The notes beneath the pieces were generated by a model. That model had not been told where the DNA came from. It saw nothing but the letters and a program-made list of their open reading frames with translations, and made no database searches. A DNA stretch of 64,000 nt from Agromyces lapidis (GTDB lineage Bacteria > Actinomycetota > Actinomycetes > Actinomycetales > Microbacteriaceae), in NCBI RefSeq assembly GCF_009749405.1, contig NZ_WBIQ01000002.1:496001-560000 (forward strand). Direction: 5' to 3'. Made by a program: the position numbers and the translations under genes. Positions 54,788-64,000 of the stretch are shown here, one piece after another (position 1 is the first letter of the stretch; every line of letters begins with the position of its first letter).

Positions 54788-57607
54788 TCAGCCCTCCTCT
54801 TCCTTGCGCATGGCGCGCGCCGCGCTCGCCTCGCCGCCGACGCGCGACGCCAGCAGCACGGCGAGGCCGGTGACGAGTACCGAGCCCACGAGCACCGCGC
54901 CGATCAGCCGGAGGTCGAACACGACCCCCGGCTGCTGGTCCGCACCCGTGAAGGCACGGAGGTCGATGCCCTGCAGCACCACGAACGGCAGCACGACCCC
55001 GAGCAGCGCACCGGCGACGAGCGCCACGACCACGACCGGGCCGACCTCCCACGCGACGAGCGCCCGCTCGCCGCGACGACGCAGCCCGAGCGTCGTGAGC
55101 AGCGGGAGGAGGCGTTCGCGCGCCGGGCGCCCGACCACGAGGGTGAGCACGATCGCGAGCGCCGTGAGCAGGCTCGAGAGCACGATCGCGCCGATGAGCG
55201 AGACCACGAGCCCCTGGGTGACCGACGTCGAGGCGAGCTCGTCGCGCAGCATCGTCGGGGTCGTCACGGTGGCGCCCTCGCCGGCGATCTCACCGAGCTC
55301 GGCGGTGACGGCCGCGGCATCGGCTCCGGGTTCGAAGCGCACGAGCACCCGATCGGGCACGAAGGTGCCGACGAAGCCGTCGGCGTTGGCGCGATCCATG
55401 AGCACCCAGCTCGTGCGCGGCCAGAACGCGGTGCGGCCGTCGACGACGCCGAGCACCTCGAACGCATCGCGATCGAGCTCGACCTCTTCGGCGCCCTCGA
55501 TCGAGTCGGCGATGACCTTCGAGATGACCACGGGCACCGCTTCGGCGCCCGTCTCCGAGAGCCCCTCGGGCAGCGGCGTCGCCCCCGAGCGGCCGGCCTG
55601 CACGGCGCGCATCTCCTCGGAGTCGACGACGACCAGCGTCGTGGTGCGCAGCCGCCCGTCGATGCCGACCTGGATCGAGTCGGTTGCATACACCGGGGCG
55701 ATCGCCTCGACCCCGGGCACGGCCGCGAACGCCTCCTGCTGCTCGAGTGTGAACGGCACGCCGGCGACCGCGGCGTCGGCACCGACGCGGGCATCGGCCG
55801 CGCGGTCGACGCCGGTCTGCACGGTGCCGAGCAGCACCGCGGAGAACATCGCGACCGAGACGCCCACGACCACGGTGAGCACGGGCACGACGCCCGCGGA
55901 GGGGTCGCGCAGCGCGCGCGCCGAACCCAGGAAGGCCACGAGGCCCCGGCCCCGCGAGGCGGCACGCACGATCGCGGCGAGCGGCAGCGGGTAGAGGCGC
56001 AGCACGATGAGGCAGGTGAGCAGCGCGAGGAGGAGGGGCACCGCCGCGAGCAGCGGATCGACGCCGACTTCGCCCGCTGAGGTCGCGAGGCCGCGTCGGA
56101 GGAGCAGCACCACCGCGGCCACGGCGACGATCGCGACGAGCGCCTCGAGGATCCACCTGACTCGTCCGCCCCCGCGCGTCGCGAAGTCGGCGCGTGCGCG
56201 GCGGAGCGGGCTCAGCGCCGGTGCGGAGCTCACGAGGAGCAGCGCCGGGGTCAGGGCGAAGAGCGCCGCGATCACGAGGCCGGCCGCGCCGCCGTCGGCG
56301 GGCACGGCGAGCGTGCCGAGCACGGCGCCGAGCACCGCCGCCGGCACGCCGATGACGGCGCCCTCGACGGCGAGGATGCCACGGAGCTGGCCGGTCGACG
56401 CCCCGCGGGCCGCGGCCAGCTCGAGCCCCTGCCTGCGCCGCTCGAACACGACGCGTGCACCGAGCACCAGCACCGCGACCATCACGCCGATGGGGCCGGA
56501 GGCGACGGTCGCGAGCACGGTGTCGCTCGCACCGGCCGCCGCCGCTGCCGTTGCGAGGGCGTCGCCGAGCCCGCTCGAGAATCCGACGACGCCGACGGTC
56601 GAGAAGTAGAAGTCCCACTCGCCCGAACCGACCGGGTAGCCCACGCTCGTGAACTCGTCGAGGTCGCCGCGGAGTTCGGCCGAGCGGTCGGCGCGGATGC
56701 GGTCGTCGGCCACGGGGAACCACATCTCGAGCGTGGTCGGCAGCTGCGAGCGCTCGAGCGCCGCCCACGAGTTCGGGTGCGCGAAGCCGAGCCCGGTGAT
56801 GCGCAGGGTGCCGTCGGCGGTGAAGGCGACCGAGGGTTCGAGCGGCACGGGCAGGTGGGTCCAGAAGCCGTCGCCCGGGTCCTTCGCGGCGAAGGTGCCG
56901 ACGAGCACGACGCGCTGCGAGGCGGTGCCGAGGGGGATGCTGCGCTCCTGGCCGATCTCCCAGTGCATCTCGCGGGCGACCGGCTCGGCGGCGATGAACT
57001 CGAGCGGCTTCGCGCTGGGTGCCGGTGCGGTCGGCGGCTCGGGCATCGGCAGTGAGCCGGGTTCGCCCTCGGGCTCGGCCGGCGGGGGCGGCGCATCGAG
57101 TGCAGTCGGCCAGGCGCCTGCGGTGAGCTCGACGTGCTCGTCGAGGCGGGGGTCGAAGCCCGCGTACAGCACGTAGTCGGTGGAGCCCGGCCCCGCCCCG
57201 TCGGGCTTCGCCGAGTTGGGACCGGCGATGACCACCTGCAGCGGATCGTCGCTCACGCGCGCGAGCTCGTCGGGCATCTGCTCGCCGATCGCGAGCAGGC
57301 GTTCCTCCTGCCCGCCCCACAGCGCATCGACGTCGTCGGCGAGGGTCGTGCCGCCGCTCGAGGGTCCGAGGTCGGGGAGCGCCGATCGGTTCGCCGACAG
57401 CAGGTCGAGTTCGCGCGCCGGGAAGTCGGCGAGGTGCTCGGCCAGCGCGGCCGTGTGCATCGCCGCGACGGCGCGGGGGAGCGCCGTCGCGAGGAAGGCC
57501 CCCGCGGCGACGAGCAGTGCGAGCATGACCGAGGCGAACGGAGCGGCGAAGAACTGCCGGCGGAAGAGGCCGACCGGGGTCAGCGCCGAGTGGTGCCGAG
57601 CGCTCAT
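54788..57607 (-). CDS. FtsX-like ABC transporter permease 1
   Basis: A 939-residue membrane protein. An N-terminal helix (FASVMLALLVAAGAFLATALP) is followed by a large external domain of about 350 residues, then two blocks of FtsX-like helices (about 375-560 and 820-925) with a second external domain between them. The ATG at 57607 overlaps the stop of the upstream permease by ATGA and has GAGGAGG ahead. The frame extends to 57805 without support. It resembles MacB-type permeases, which couple cytoplasmic ATP use to movement of substrates outside the membrane. Confidence 0.88.
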   Translation of the reverse strand: MSARHHSALTPVGLFRRQFFAAPFASVMLALLVAAGAFLATALPRAVAAMHTAALAEHLADFPARELDLLSANRSALPDLGPSSGGTTLADDVDALWGGQEERLLAIGEQMPDELARVSDDPLQVVIAGPNSAKPDGAGPGSTDYVLYAGFDPRLDEHVELTAGAWPTALDAPPPPAEPEGEPGSLPMPEPPTAPAPSAKPLEFIAAEPVAREMHWEIGQERSIPLGTASQRVVLVGTFAAKDPGDGFWTHLPVPLEPSVAFTADGTLRITGLGFAHPNSWAALERSQLPTTLEMWFPVADDRIRADRSAELRGDLDEFTSVGYPVGSGEWDFYFSTVGVVGFSSGLGDALATAAAAAGASDTVLATVASGPIGVMVAVLVLGARVVFERRRQGLELAAARGASTGQLRGILAVEGAVIGVPAAVLGAVLGTLAVPADGGAAGLVIAALFALTPALLLVSSAPALSPLRRARADFATRGGGRVRWILEALVAIVAVAAVVLLLRRGLATSAGEVGVDPLLAAVPLLLALLTCLIVLRLYPLPLAAIVRAASRGRGLVAFLGSARALRDPSAGVVPVLTVVVGVSVAMFSAVLLGTVQTGVDRAADARVGADAAVAGVPFTLEQQEAFAAVPGVEAIAPVYATDSIQVGIDGRLRTTTLVVVDSEEMRAVQAGRSGATPLPEGLSETGAEAVPVVISKVIADSIEGAEEVELDRDAFEVLGVVDGRTAFWPRTSWVLMDRANADGFVGTFVPDRVLVRFEPGADAAAVTAELGEIAGEGATVTTPTMLRDELASTSVTQGLVVSLIGAIVLSSLLTALAIVLTLVVGRPARERLLPLLTTLGLRRRGERALVAWEVGPVVVVALVAGALLGVVLPFVVLQGIDLRAFTGADQQPGVVFDLRLIGAVLVGSVLVTGLAVLLASRVGGEASAARAMRKEEEG

Positions 57608-60600
57608 CGCTCCTCCTCCCTGAGGCCGGGGCGGCTCGCCGTGCGTCGCACCGCGCGGGCGGCCGACGCGGCGACGAGCGCGGCGAGCAGCGCGAACGCG
57701 GCGAGCCCGGCGAGCCAGGGCCAGAGCTCGACCCCGAGCGTCGCCTCGAGCGAGGCGGGGGCGTCGGCGATCGTCGCGCGGGCGAGCTCGCGGGCGGTCA
57801 GCCACGCGGTGATCCCGCCGATGACGGCACCCATGGCGATCGCGGCGAGCACGGTCGCGGCGAGCTCGGCGAATCGCGCGCGGGCCTGCACCCGCGGTGC
57901 GACGCCGAGCACGCGCAGCACCACGATCTCGCCGAAGCGGCTGCCGGCGAGGGCACTCGCGAGCGCCAGGAGCGAGATGAGGGCGAAGAGCAGGGCGCCG
58001 GCCGCGCCGAGCCAGAACGTCGCGATCGCCGGAGTGATCAGCTGGGCCGACGAGGCGTCGGCCCGGGTCGTCGACGTCGCGGCGGTGCGCTGTTCGCGAT
58101 CGATCGACTCCGCGCTCGCCACGGGGTCGCTCGACGCGAGCCAGCGCTCGCCGAACTGCGGCACGCCGGCGTCGGCGTCGAAGGCGGCTCGCTCGAGCGC
58201 GCCGAGGTCAACGAGGAGGGCGTTGCCGCCCGCCGTGGGGACGGCGGGGACGACCCCCGCGACGACGGCGTCGATCTCGGCGCCGCCCGTCACGATGCGG
58301 AAGTCCACGGCGTCGCCGACGCCGGCCGAGATGCGGGTCGCGAGCTCGGCGCCGAGCACGATCGGCAGCGTTTCGCCGCCGCCGGCGAGCGGCGCCCGCG
58401 CCTCGGGGTCGCTCGCGGAGAGCTCGACGGTCTCGAGGTCGCCGGCGAGTTCTCGTGAGGGGGTCGCGCCGTCGACGCCGAGTCCGCCGAAGGAGACCTG
58501 GACGCCTCGGGCGCCGGGGGAGTCGACGAGCCCGGCCGAGAGGCCGAGGAGGCGGAGGCCCGCGGCATCCGGAAGCTCGAGTTCGGCCACGCCCCCTCCG
58601 GCGGCGATGTCGACCGAGCCTGCGGGCAGTCGCATCGCGGCCCCGTCGCCGGTGAGGAGCCAGACCCAGACGCCGACCCGGCCCGGTGTGCCCCCGGGCG
58701 CGCGAACGCCGACCTCGACCTCGAGCGTCGCAGCGCCGTCGGGCAGCGGCGCTGCCGCAGCCTCCGCCGAGGGTGCGAGATCGTCGGCCGCGGCGGCGAG
58801 TCCGGTGCCGGGGGCGAACGCCTCGATTCCGCTCGCAGGAGCGCCGACGAGCGTCGCCGCGTCGGAGCCGAGCCGGACCTCGCCGCGGAAGACCGGACCG
58901 TCGGCCACGACGCCGGGCACCTCGGCGAAGAGCTCGCCGGTCGCGAGCGGGTCGGGTCCGCGCACGACATCGCGGCCGGGGAACGAGACGCGGACCTCGC
59001 CGCCGGTCGCGAGCGCGGCGGCGTGGCGGTCGACCGACTGCCAGGCGCCCGCGAACACTGCGGCGAGCGTGAGGCCCGCGACGGCGATCATCGTGACGAG
59101 CGAGGCCGACGCGAACAGGGAGCCGCGACGCGCGAGCTGCCGCATCGGCAGGGCCGGGATGAGCGCGGGCCGGGCGGCGGCCAGCCGCTCGAAGAGCGCC
59201 CCGATCGGGCGTGCGAGGCCGAGCGCGAGGAGCGAGAGCGCGAGCAGCACGAGCACGGGGGCGAGCACCGCGAGCGGATCGACCTCGACCGCGCCGGACG
59301 CCCCCGTCACGAGCGGCGAGCCGTACAGCCGGAACTGCCACAGCGAGATCCCGGCGGCGACCGCGATGAGCACCACGCCGCCCGCGACGGCGGTCCGGGG
59401 CATCCGGCCCTGTTCGTCGCCCGAACCGCGCTGGACCGGCCGACGCGCCTCGGTGAAGGCGCGGCCGGCGACGAGCAGCACCGCGATCACGACGCTCGTC
59501 GCCGCGACCAGCCAGGCGATCGCGGGCATCCGCACCTCACCGGGACGGAGGAGACCGAGGGCGAGTTCGGCGGAGATCGCGCCGAGCGCGGCGGCCGGGA
59601 TCCCCACCGCGATCACCTCGACCGCCGTGTCGCGGGCGAGGCGCGTCGCCGACGCCCCGCGCGCCCGGAGCAGCAGGGTCTCGCCGCGGCGCGCGGCGCC
59701 GAGGAGCGCTGCGAGGCGGGCGAGCGCGGCGACACCGGCGATCGCGAGCAGCAGCACGGGAACGGGGGCGAGCGCGCGCACCGCACCGAGACCGGCCAGC
59801 AGCCGGGACAGCGTGCCGTGGAGGCCGCCGGAGGCGGCGAGACCGCTCGAGCCGATGTCGTCCTGATTGCGGAGGGCGGGTTCGACGTCGGGTAGTTGCG
59901 CCCGCAGCGCCGCGGCATCGTCGGGCGTCATGGTCGCGGGGTCGACGACCGCGGTCCAGCGCACGACCGCAGCCGACGGGGCGGCCAGGACGGCCGACTC
60001 GTCGACGAGGAAGGGCCCTGCGGCCCCGTCGGCGAACCCGGTCGCCACGACGGGGTCGCCGAACCAGGCGGGATCGGTCGGGTCCGCGGGCTCCCAGATG
60101 CCGACGACGACGAGCGTCGGGCCGTCGTCGACGGTCACGAGCGAGCCCTGCTCGAGCCCGAGCTCCGCTGCGGCGGCGGCGTTCACCGCGGTCGGCAGGG
60201 CATCCGGTGCGCCCGCATCGGGCGTCGACGAGCCGGTGCCGGGCCACTCGCCCTCGACCAGCTCGGCGCGCTCCGCGACGGCGGGGTCGGCCGTGAGCAG
60301 CGCCTCGAACGACTCACCGCCCGCGTTCGCCGGGGTCGGCAGCGCCTGCGCACTCCGCTGCCACGCCGCGCCGTGGGGCACGAGCATGCGGTCCAGCACT
60401 GCGGCGGCCGCCTCCGACTGCGCGGCGGCATCGTTCGCGAGCCGGATCTGCCAGCGTGCGGCGCCCGCGGCGCCGGTCGCGGACTCGAGGCCGGTGCGCA
60501 GCCCGCCCGCCGCGGCCCCGGCGAGGGTGCCGAGCGAGGCGGTGCCGATGCCCGAGAGCAGCAGCACCACGGCCGCAATGCCGCTGAGCACCCCGAGACG

Positions 60601-60639
60601 GGCGTTCGCGCGGGCGAACGCCGTCCGTGCACTTCCCAC
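57604..60639 (-). CDS. FtsX-like ABC transporter permease 2 (first gene of the operon)
   Basis: A 1011-residue permease with the same layout as its neighbour: N-terminal helix (LSGIAAVVLLLSGIGTASLG), an external domain to about 290, helices near 290-460, a second external region (about 520-870) and C-terminal helices with FGEIVVLRVLGVAPRVQARARFAEL, an FtsX-like loop. GAGGAG lies upstream of the GTG at 60639. The operon promoter should lie in 60640-60760, which I cannot define further. The two permeases differ in sequence and could form a heterodimer. Confidence 0.88.
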   Translation of the reverse strand: MGSARTAFARANARLGVLSGIAAVVLLLSGIGTASLGTLAGAAAGGLRTGLESATGAAGAARWQIRLANDAAAQSEAAAAVLDRMLVPHGAAWQRSAQALPTPANAGGESFEALLTADPAVAERAELVEGEWPGTGSSTPDAGAPDALPTAVNAAAAAELGLEQGSLVTVDDGPTLVVVGIWEPADPTDPAWFGDPVVATGFADGAAGPFLVDESAVLAAPSAAVVRWTAVVDPATMTPDDAAALRAQLPDVEPALRNQDDIGSSGLAASGGLHGTLSRLLAGLGAVRALAPVPVLLLAIAGVAALARLAALLGAARRGETLLLRARGASATRLARDTAVEVIAVGIPAAALGAISAELALGLLRPGEVRMPAIAWLVAATSVVIAVLLVAGRAFTEARRPVQRGSGDEQGRMPRTAVAGGVVLIAVAAGISLWQFRLYGSPLVTGASGAVEVDPLAVLAPVLVLLALSLLALGLARPIGALFERLAAARPALIPALPMRQLARRGSLFASASLVTMIAVAGLTLAAVFAGAWQSVDRHAAALATGGEVRVSFPGRDVVRGPDPLATGELFAEVPGVVADGPVFRGEVRLGSDAATLVGAPASGIEAFAPGTGLAAAADDLAPSAEAAAAPLPDGAATLEVEVGVRAPGGTPGRVGVWVWLLTGDGAAMRLPAGSVDIAAGGGVAELELPDAAGLRLLGLSAGLVDSPGARGVQVSFGGLGVDGATPSRELAGDLETVELSASDPEARAPLAGGGETLPIVLGAELATRISAGVGDAVDFRIVTGGAEIDAVVAGVVPAVPTAGGNALLVDLGALERAAFDADAGVPQFGERWLASSDPVASAESIDREQRTAATSTTRADASSAQLITPAIATFWLGAAGALLFALISLLALASALAGSRFGEIVVLRVLGVAPRVQARARFAELAATVLAAIAMGAVIGGITAWLTARELARATIADAPASLEATLGVELWPWLAGLAAFALLAALVAASAARAVRRTASRPGLREEER

Positions 60640-60766
60640 GCGGGCTCCTCATCGATCGGGACGGCACGCGGGCGGTGCAGGGCCGGGCATGCGGTCGCCT
60701 CGATGCGGCGGCGGCACGCGAACCCGCGTGGCGACGAATTCGCACACTCTACTCCGGATCAGGGTC

Positions 60767-60796
60767 TTGCATGCCAGCGCGCGAACCCCATATTCT
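60767..60796 (+). promoter_or_regulatory. Promoter of the ABC exporter operon
   Basis: -35 TTGCAT (60767-60772), 18-base spacer, -10 TATTCT (60791-60796). The transcript would carry a leader of about 300 bases before the first exporter gene. I see no coding content in 60640-60760 or 60952-61087. Confidence 0.65.
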
Positions 60797-60867
60797 GAAG
60801 GGCTGGCCGCCGCAGCCCTACGCGAGCGGCCCCGAGGGTATCGAAGACGATGACGCAGGAGGACACC

Positions 60868-60951
60868 ATGCAGACAGACATCAACGCCCGCCAGGTCGCG
60901 GTCGATGGCGCTGCCCGCCGTACGTCCCCGGTCGCGCGGTCCGCGGGGTAG
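60868..60951 (+). CDS. 27-codon upstream ORF (possible leader peptide) of the ABC exporter
   Basis: An ATG preceded by AGGAGG (60857-60862) opens a 27-residue frame beginning [14 protein letters not shown] and ending in an Arg/Ser-rich tail ([11 protein letters not shown]). It lies inside the leader of the exporter operon, 151 bases before the first exporter gene. The Shine-Dalgarno is one of the strongest in the window, so translation is likely. A role as an attenuator that senses ribosome stalling is an inference. It has no family match that I know. Confidence 0.55.
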   Translation: MQTDINARQVAVDGAARRTSPVARSAG

Positions 60952-61102
60952 CGCCCCCGACAGCCCCGCAGGCGCTCAGCCTGCACGTTGCGCGGCCGTG
61001 CCCGCGCCTGACGCGCTCCGCGTCCATGCTCTCCGTTCGTTCTCCGCCGGTCGTCGCCCTGCCGCGACCCCGACCGGCCACCCCTCCGAGAGGAATCCGG
61101 CT

Positions 61103-62998
61103 TTGTCCGACACCGTCCAGCCGCAGCAGCCCGCTGCGACCGAACCACCCGCGCACGAGCAGCTCGGGGCGCTTCGCGCGCTCTGGCGCCTGCGTGAATA
61201 TGCGGGGCCGGCGATGCCGGCGTTCGCCGCGAGCATGGCCGCGGCGCTCGTCGCGCAACTCATCGCGCTGACGATCCCGCAGGTCCTCCAGCAGATCGTC
61301 GACGGTCCGCTCGCCGACGGCGATGCCTCGGCGGTCGTGCCGCTGGCGCTGCTCGTCTTCGGTCTCGGCGCCACCGAGGCGCTCCTCTACGCGTTGCGGC
61401 GCTGGCTCGTCGTCGGCCCAGGCACGAAGGTCGAGGCGCGCATGCGCAACGCGCTCTACGCGAAGCTGCAGGACCTGCCGGTGAGCTTCCACGACCGCTG
61501 GCCGAGCGGCCAGCTGCTCTCGCGCGCGGTCAGCGACCTCGGCCTGATCCGCCGATGGCTCTCGTTCGGGCTCGTGCTCACCGGCGCGAACCTCGTGATC
61601 ATCGGCGTCGGCGTCGGCATCCTCATGTCGATGAACTGGATGCTCGGGCTCATCTTCCTCGTCTGCTCGCTCCCCCTGTGGTGGGCCGGCTGGCGGTTCG
61701 AGGGGCGCTACTCCGAGAAGTCGCGGCTCAGCCAGGACCAGCAGGGCGACCTCGCCACCGCGGTCGAGGAGTCGGTGCACGGCATCCGCGTGCTGAAGGC
61801 GTTCGGCCGGGGCAAGCACGCCCTCTCGAGCTTCCGCGCCCAGGCCGAGTCGCTGCGCCGCACCGAGATCGAGAAGGCGCGCCTCGACGCGAACATCTGG
61901 GTCTGGATCATGGTGGTGCCGACGGTGGCGCTCGCGCTGTGCCTCGTGGTCGGCGTCTGGCTGGCCGCGAACGGACAGCTCACGGTGGGCGAGCTCGTCG
62001 CGTTCTTCGCGACGGCGGCGGTGCTGGCGTGGCCGATCGAGTCGATCGGCTTCATGCTCGCCTTCGCGCTCGACGCGCGCACCGCGACCGATCGCTTCTT
62101 CGACATCCTCGACAGCGAGAACACGATCGTCGACCCGGCCGAGCCGAAGCACGACGAGCGGCCGCGCGGCGAGCTCGCGTTCTCGAACGTGCACTTCCGC
62201 TACCAGGATTCGCCCGATCGCTTCGGCGACCTGCTCGACGGCGTCGAGCTCGTGGTCGAGCCGGGCGAGACGATGGCGCTCGTCGGGCTCACGGGCTCGG
62301 GCAAGACGACCATGACGGCGCTCACCACCCGCCTCTACGACGTCACGGGCGGCTCGGTCGAGCTCGACGGGGTCGACGTGCGGGCCTTCACCCGCGAAGA
62401 GCTGCGCCGTCACATCGCGATGGCCTTCGAGGACGCGACGCTGTTCAGTGCCTCCGTGCGCGACAACGTGCTGCTCGGCCGCCCCGAGCTCGCGGGCGAC
62501 GAGCCCGCGGTGCAGGCGGAGGCCGAGCGGGTGCTCGACGAGGCGCTGCGCATCGCGCAGGCCGGCTTCGCCTACGACCTCCCCGAGGGCGTCGACACGA
62601 AGGTCGGCGAAGAGGGCATGAGCCTCTCGGGAGGCCAGCGGCAGCGGCTCGCGCTCGCCCGTGCGGTCGCGGCGAAGCCCGCGGTGCTCGTGCTCGACGA
62701 CCCGCTGTCGGCGCTCGACGTCGCCACCGAGGCGCGCGTCGAGGCCGAGCTCCGCTCGGTGCTCGCCGACACCACCGCCCTCATCGTGGCGCACCGCCCG
62801 TCGACGGTCATGCTCGCCGACCGGGTGGCGCTGCTCGAGGCGGGCCGCGTGACCGCGGTCGGCACCCATTCCGAACTGCTCCGCGAGAGCGAGCACTACC
62901 GATTCGTCATCTCGAGCCTCGAGGACGACGAGCGTCGCCACGGCGGAGGCGATGCTGACGAAGCATCCGAGTCGATGCGAGAGGAGGCGGCATCATGA
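61103..62998 (+). CDS. Heterodimeric ABC multidrug exporter, degenerate-site subunit
   Basis: A 631-residue half-transporter: six-helix exporter domain (about 35-330) and ATPase domain (about 365-600). Walker A is GLTGSGKTT and the signature [14 protein letters not shown]. Two catalytic positions are altered: the Q-loop Gln is Glu443 (AFEDATLF) and the Walker B glutamate is Asp533 ([12 protein letters not shown]). That is the hallmark of the degenerate site in heterodimeric exporters such as BmrCD and TM287/288. The TTG start has GAGAGGAA seven bases upstream. It overlaps its partner by ATGA. Confidence 0.9.
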   Translation: MSDTVQPQQPAATEPPAHEQLGALRALWRLREYAGPAMPAFAASMAAALVAQLIALTIPQVLQQIVDGPLADGDASAVVPLALLVFGLGATEALLYALRRWLVVGPGTKVEARMRNALYAKLQDLPVSFHDRWPSGQLLSRAVSDLGLIRRWLSFGLVLTGANLVIIGVGVGILMSMNWMLGLIFLVCSLPLWWAGWRFEGRYSEKSRLSQDQQGDLATAVEESVHGIRVLKAFGRGKHALSSFRAQAESLRRTEIEKARLDANIWVWIMVVPTVALALCLVVGVWLAANGQLTVGELVAFFATAAVLAWPIESIGFMLAFALDARTATDRFFDILDSENTIVDPAEPKHDERPRGELAFSNVHFRYQDSPDRFGDLLDGVELVVEPGETMALVGLTGSGKTTMTALTTRLYDVTGGSVELDGVDVRAFTREELRRHIAMAFEDATLFSASVRDNVLLGRPELAGDEPAVQAEAERVLDEALRIAQAGFAYDLPEGVDTKVGEEGMSLSGGQRQRLALARAVAAKPAVLVLDDPLSALDVATEARVEAELRSVLADTTALIVAHRPSTVMLADRVALLEAGRVTAVGTHSELLRESEHYRFVISSLEDDERRHGGGDADEASESMREEAAS

Positions 62999-64000
62999 GC
63001 GTCACCGGCGTGCAGGGAGAAGAGCGCAACGACTACTCGAAGGCGGAGTCGCGGCAGATCCGGGCCCGTTCGCGGCGCCTGCTGGGCTCGCTCCTGCGAC
63101 CCCAGCAGGGCAAGCTCTGGCTGACCGCGGCCGCGGTCGTCGTCTCGTCGGCCGCGCAGGTCGCCGGCCCCGTGATCATCGCGTACGGGATCGACCAGGG
63201 CATCCCCGCGCTCATGGAGCAGGACTGGATGCCTGCGGCATTCGCCGGACTCGCGTACCTGCTCACCGGGCTCGTGGGCGCGTTCCTCATCTCCGTCTAC
63301 ATCAGGATGTCGGCGCGGATCAGCCAGGCCGTGCTCATCGACCTGCGGACCCGCGTGTTCCTGCACACGCAGAAGCTCTCGCTCGAGTTCCACGAGTCGT
63401 ACACCTCGGGCCGCATCATCTCGCGGCAGACGAGCGATCTCGACGCGATCCGCGAGCTGATGGACGAGGGGCTCACGATGCTCGTGCGCGGCCTCATGTA
63501 CATGGTGTTCACCGCGATCGCGCTGCTGCTGCTCGACTGGCAGTCGGGGCTCGTGCTGCTCGTCGCGCTCATCCCGCTCGGCATCCTGACCCGCTGGTTC
63601 CAGGTGCGCTCGCAGGCGCTGTTCCGGCGCTCGCGGGTTGCGTCGGCGAAGCTCATCGTGCAGTTCGTCGAGACGATGACCGGCATCCGCGCGGTGCAGG
63701 CGTTCCGCAAGGAGCGCCGCAACGAGCAGGAGTTCGGCGGCCTCGTCGAGGACTACCGCGATGTCAACGCGAAGGTGCTGGGCCTCTTCGCCGTGTTCAA
63801 CCCGGGCCTCGCGCTCATCGGCAACGCGGCGGTCGCGGTGACGATCGTGCTCGGCGGGTTCCGGGTCATCGACGGCACGCTCGGGGTCGGCGTGCTCCTC
63901 GCGGCGGTGCTCTTCACGAAGCGCTTCTTCGACCCGATGGAGGACCTCGCGATGTTCTACAACGGGTACCAGTCGGCCTCCTCCGCGCTCGAGAAGATCT
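62995..64000 (+). CDS. ABC multidrug exporter, partner subunit (partial, runs off the window)
   Basis: The gene starts with ATG inside the stop of the preceding gene and stays open to the right edge (335 codons seen). It shows the exporter membrane domain: a cytoplasmic N-terminus ([21 protein letters not shown]), helices such as [18 protein letters not shown], the coupling-helix segments [23 protein letters not shown] and [18 protein letters not shown]. The ATPase domain lies outside. It should carry the canonical catalytic glutamate, since its partner lacks one. Confidence 0.9.
   Translation, partial: MSVTGVQGEERNDYSKAESRQIRARSRRLLGSLLRPQQGKLWLTAAAVVVSSAAQVAGPVIIAYGIDQGIPALMEQDWMPAAFAGLAYLLTGLVGAFLISVYIRMSARISQAVLIDLRTRVFLHTQKLSLEFHESYTSGRIISRQTSDLDAIRELMDEGLTMLVRGLMYMVFTAIALLLLDWQSGLVLLVALIPLGILTRWFQVRSQALFRRSRVASAKLIVQFVETMTGIRAVQAFRKERRNEQEFGGLVEDYRDVNAKVLGLFAVFNPGLALIGNAAVAVTIVLGGFRVIDGTLGVGVLLAAVLFTKRFFDPMEDLAMFYNGYQSASSALEKI

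Overview
The window is high-GC DNA (roughly 70% GC) from an actinobacterium. The gene set, the gene order (glmM, coaA, glmS, acpS, alr, tsaE, tsaB, rimI, tsaD, groES) and the codon use best fit the family Microbacteriaceae (Agromyces or Microbacterium type). That placement is an inference from gene content, not a database result. It is ordinary chromosome: I see no prophage, insertion sequence, CRISPR array, rRNA or tRNA.

Layout. 1-9470: cell-wall precursor, CoA and tRNA t6A genes. coaA diverges from glmS, and acpS-alr-tsaE and tsaB-rimI-tsaD form runs with 4-base ATGA overlaps, followed by three tandem DUF4190-type membrane proteins. 9500-12300: a THUMP-like methyltransferase, groES under two CIRCE operators, and rarD. 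12350-18400: a branched-chain amino acid type ABC importer, with binding protein LivK on the plus strand and LivH-M-G-F on the minus strand; LivH carries a secreted N-terminal domain. 18430-32600: purine genes (guaB, guaB3, guaA) mixed with glpD, a SURF1 protein, an ABC-F protein and two TetR/target pairs with clear operator DNA. 32700-42200: L-lactate dehydrogenase, a BI-1 family protein, a glycerophosphodiesterase, pcrA, a NUDIX hydrolase, a VIT1-type transporter and sucCD. 42285-48000: a large secreted protein and three membrane proteins. 48056-53000: purN-purH, a leucine-dehydrogenase-like enzyme, and a four-helix membrane domain fused to a dimethylargininase. 53115-60639: a four-gene MacB/FtsX-type ABC operon. 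60767-64000: a heterodimeric ABC exporter behind a long leader with a 27-codon upstream ORF; its second subunit runs off the window.

Regulation. Many genes start 6-8 bases after a TAGNCT-type -10 box and have no Shine-Dalgarno, so leaderless mRNAs look common. Twice the UAG stop of one gene forms the first half of the next gene's -10 box. Clear operators include tandem CIRCE elements at groES, palindromes at both TetR pairs, and a 10-mer (GATAACAATC) shared in the same orientation by livK and livH.

The most interesting non-genic signals are a 67-base element present twice (248-314 and 20477-20543) with identical box geometry, a 34-base intergenic repeat present twice (33773 and 35893), and a frequent GGATGC/GCATCC word that seems to override codon preference. 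The most interesting protein architectures are the LivH chimera, the membrane-anchored DDAH, and an ABC ATPase with an AbrB-like tail.
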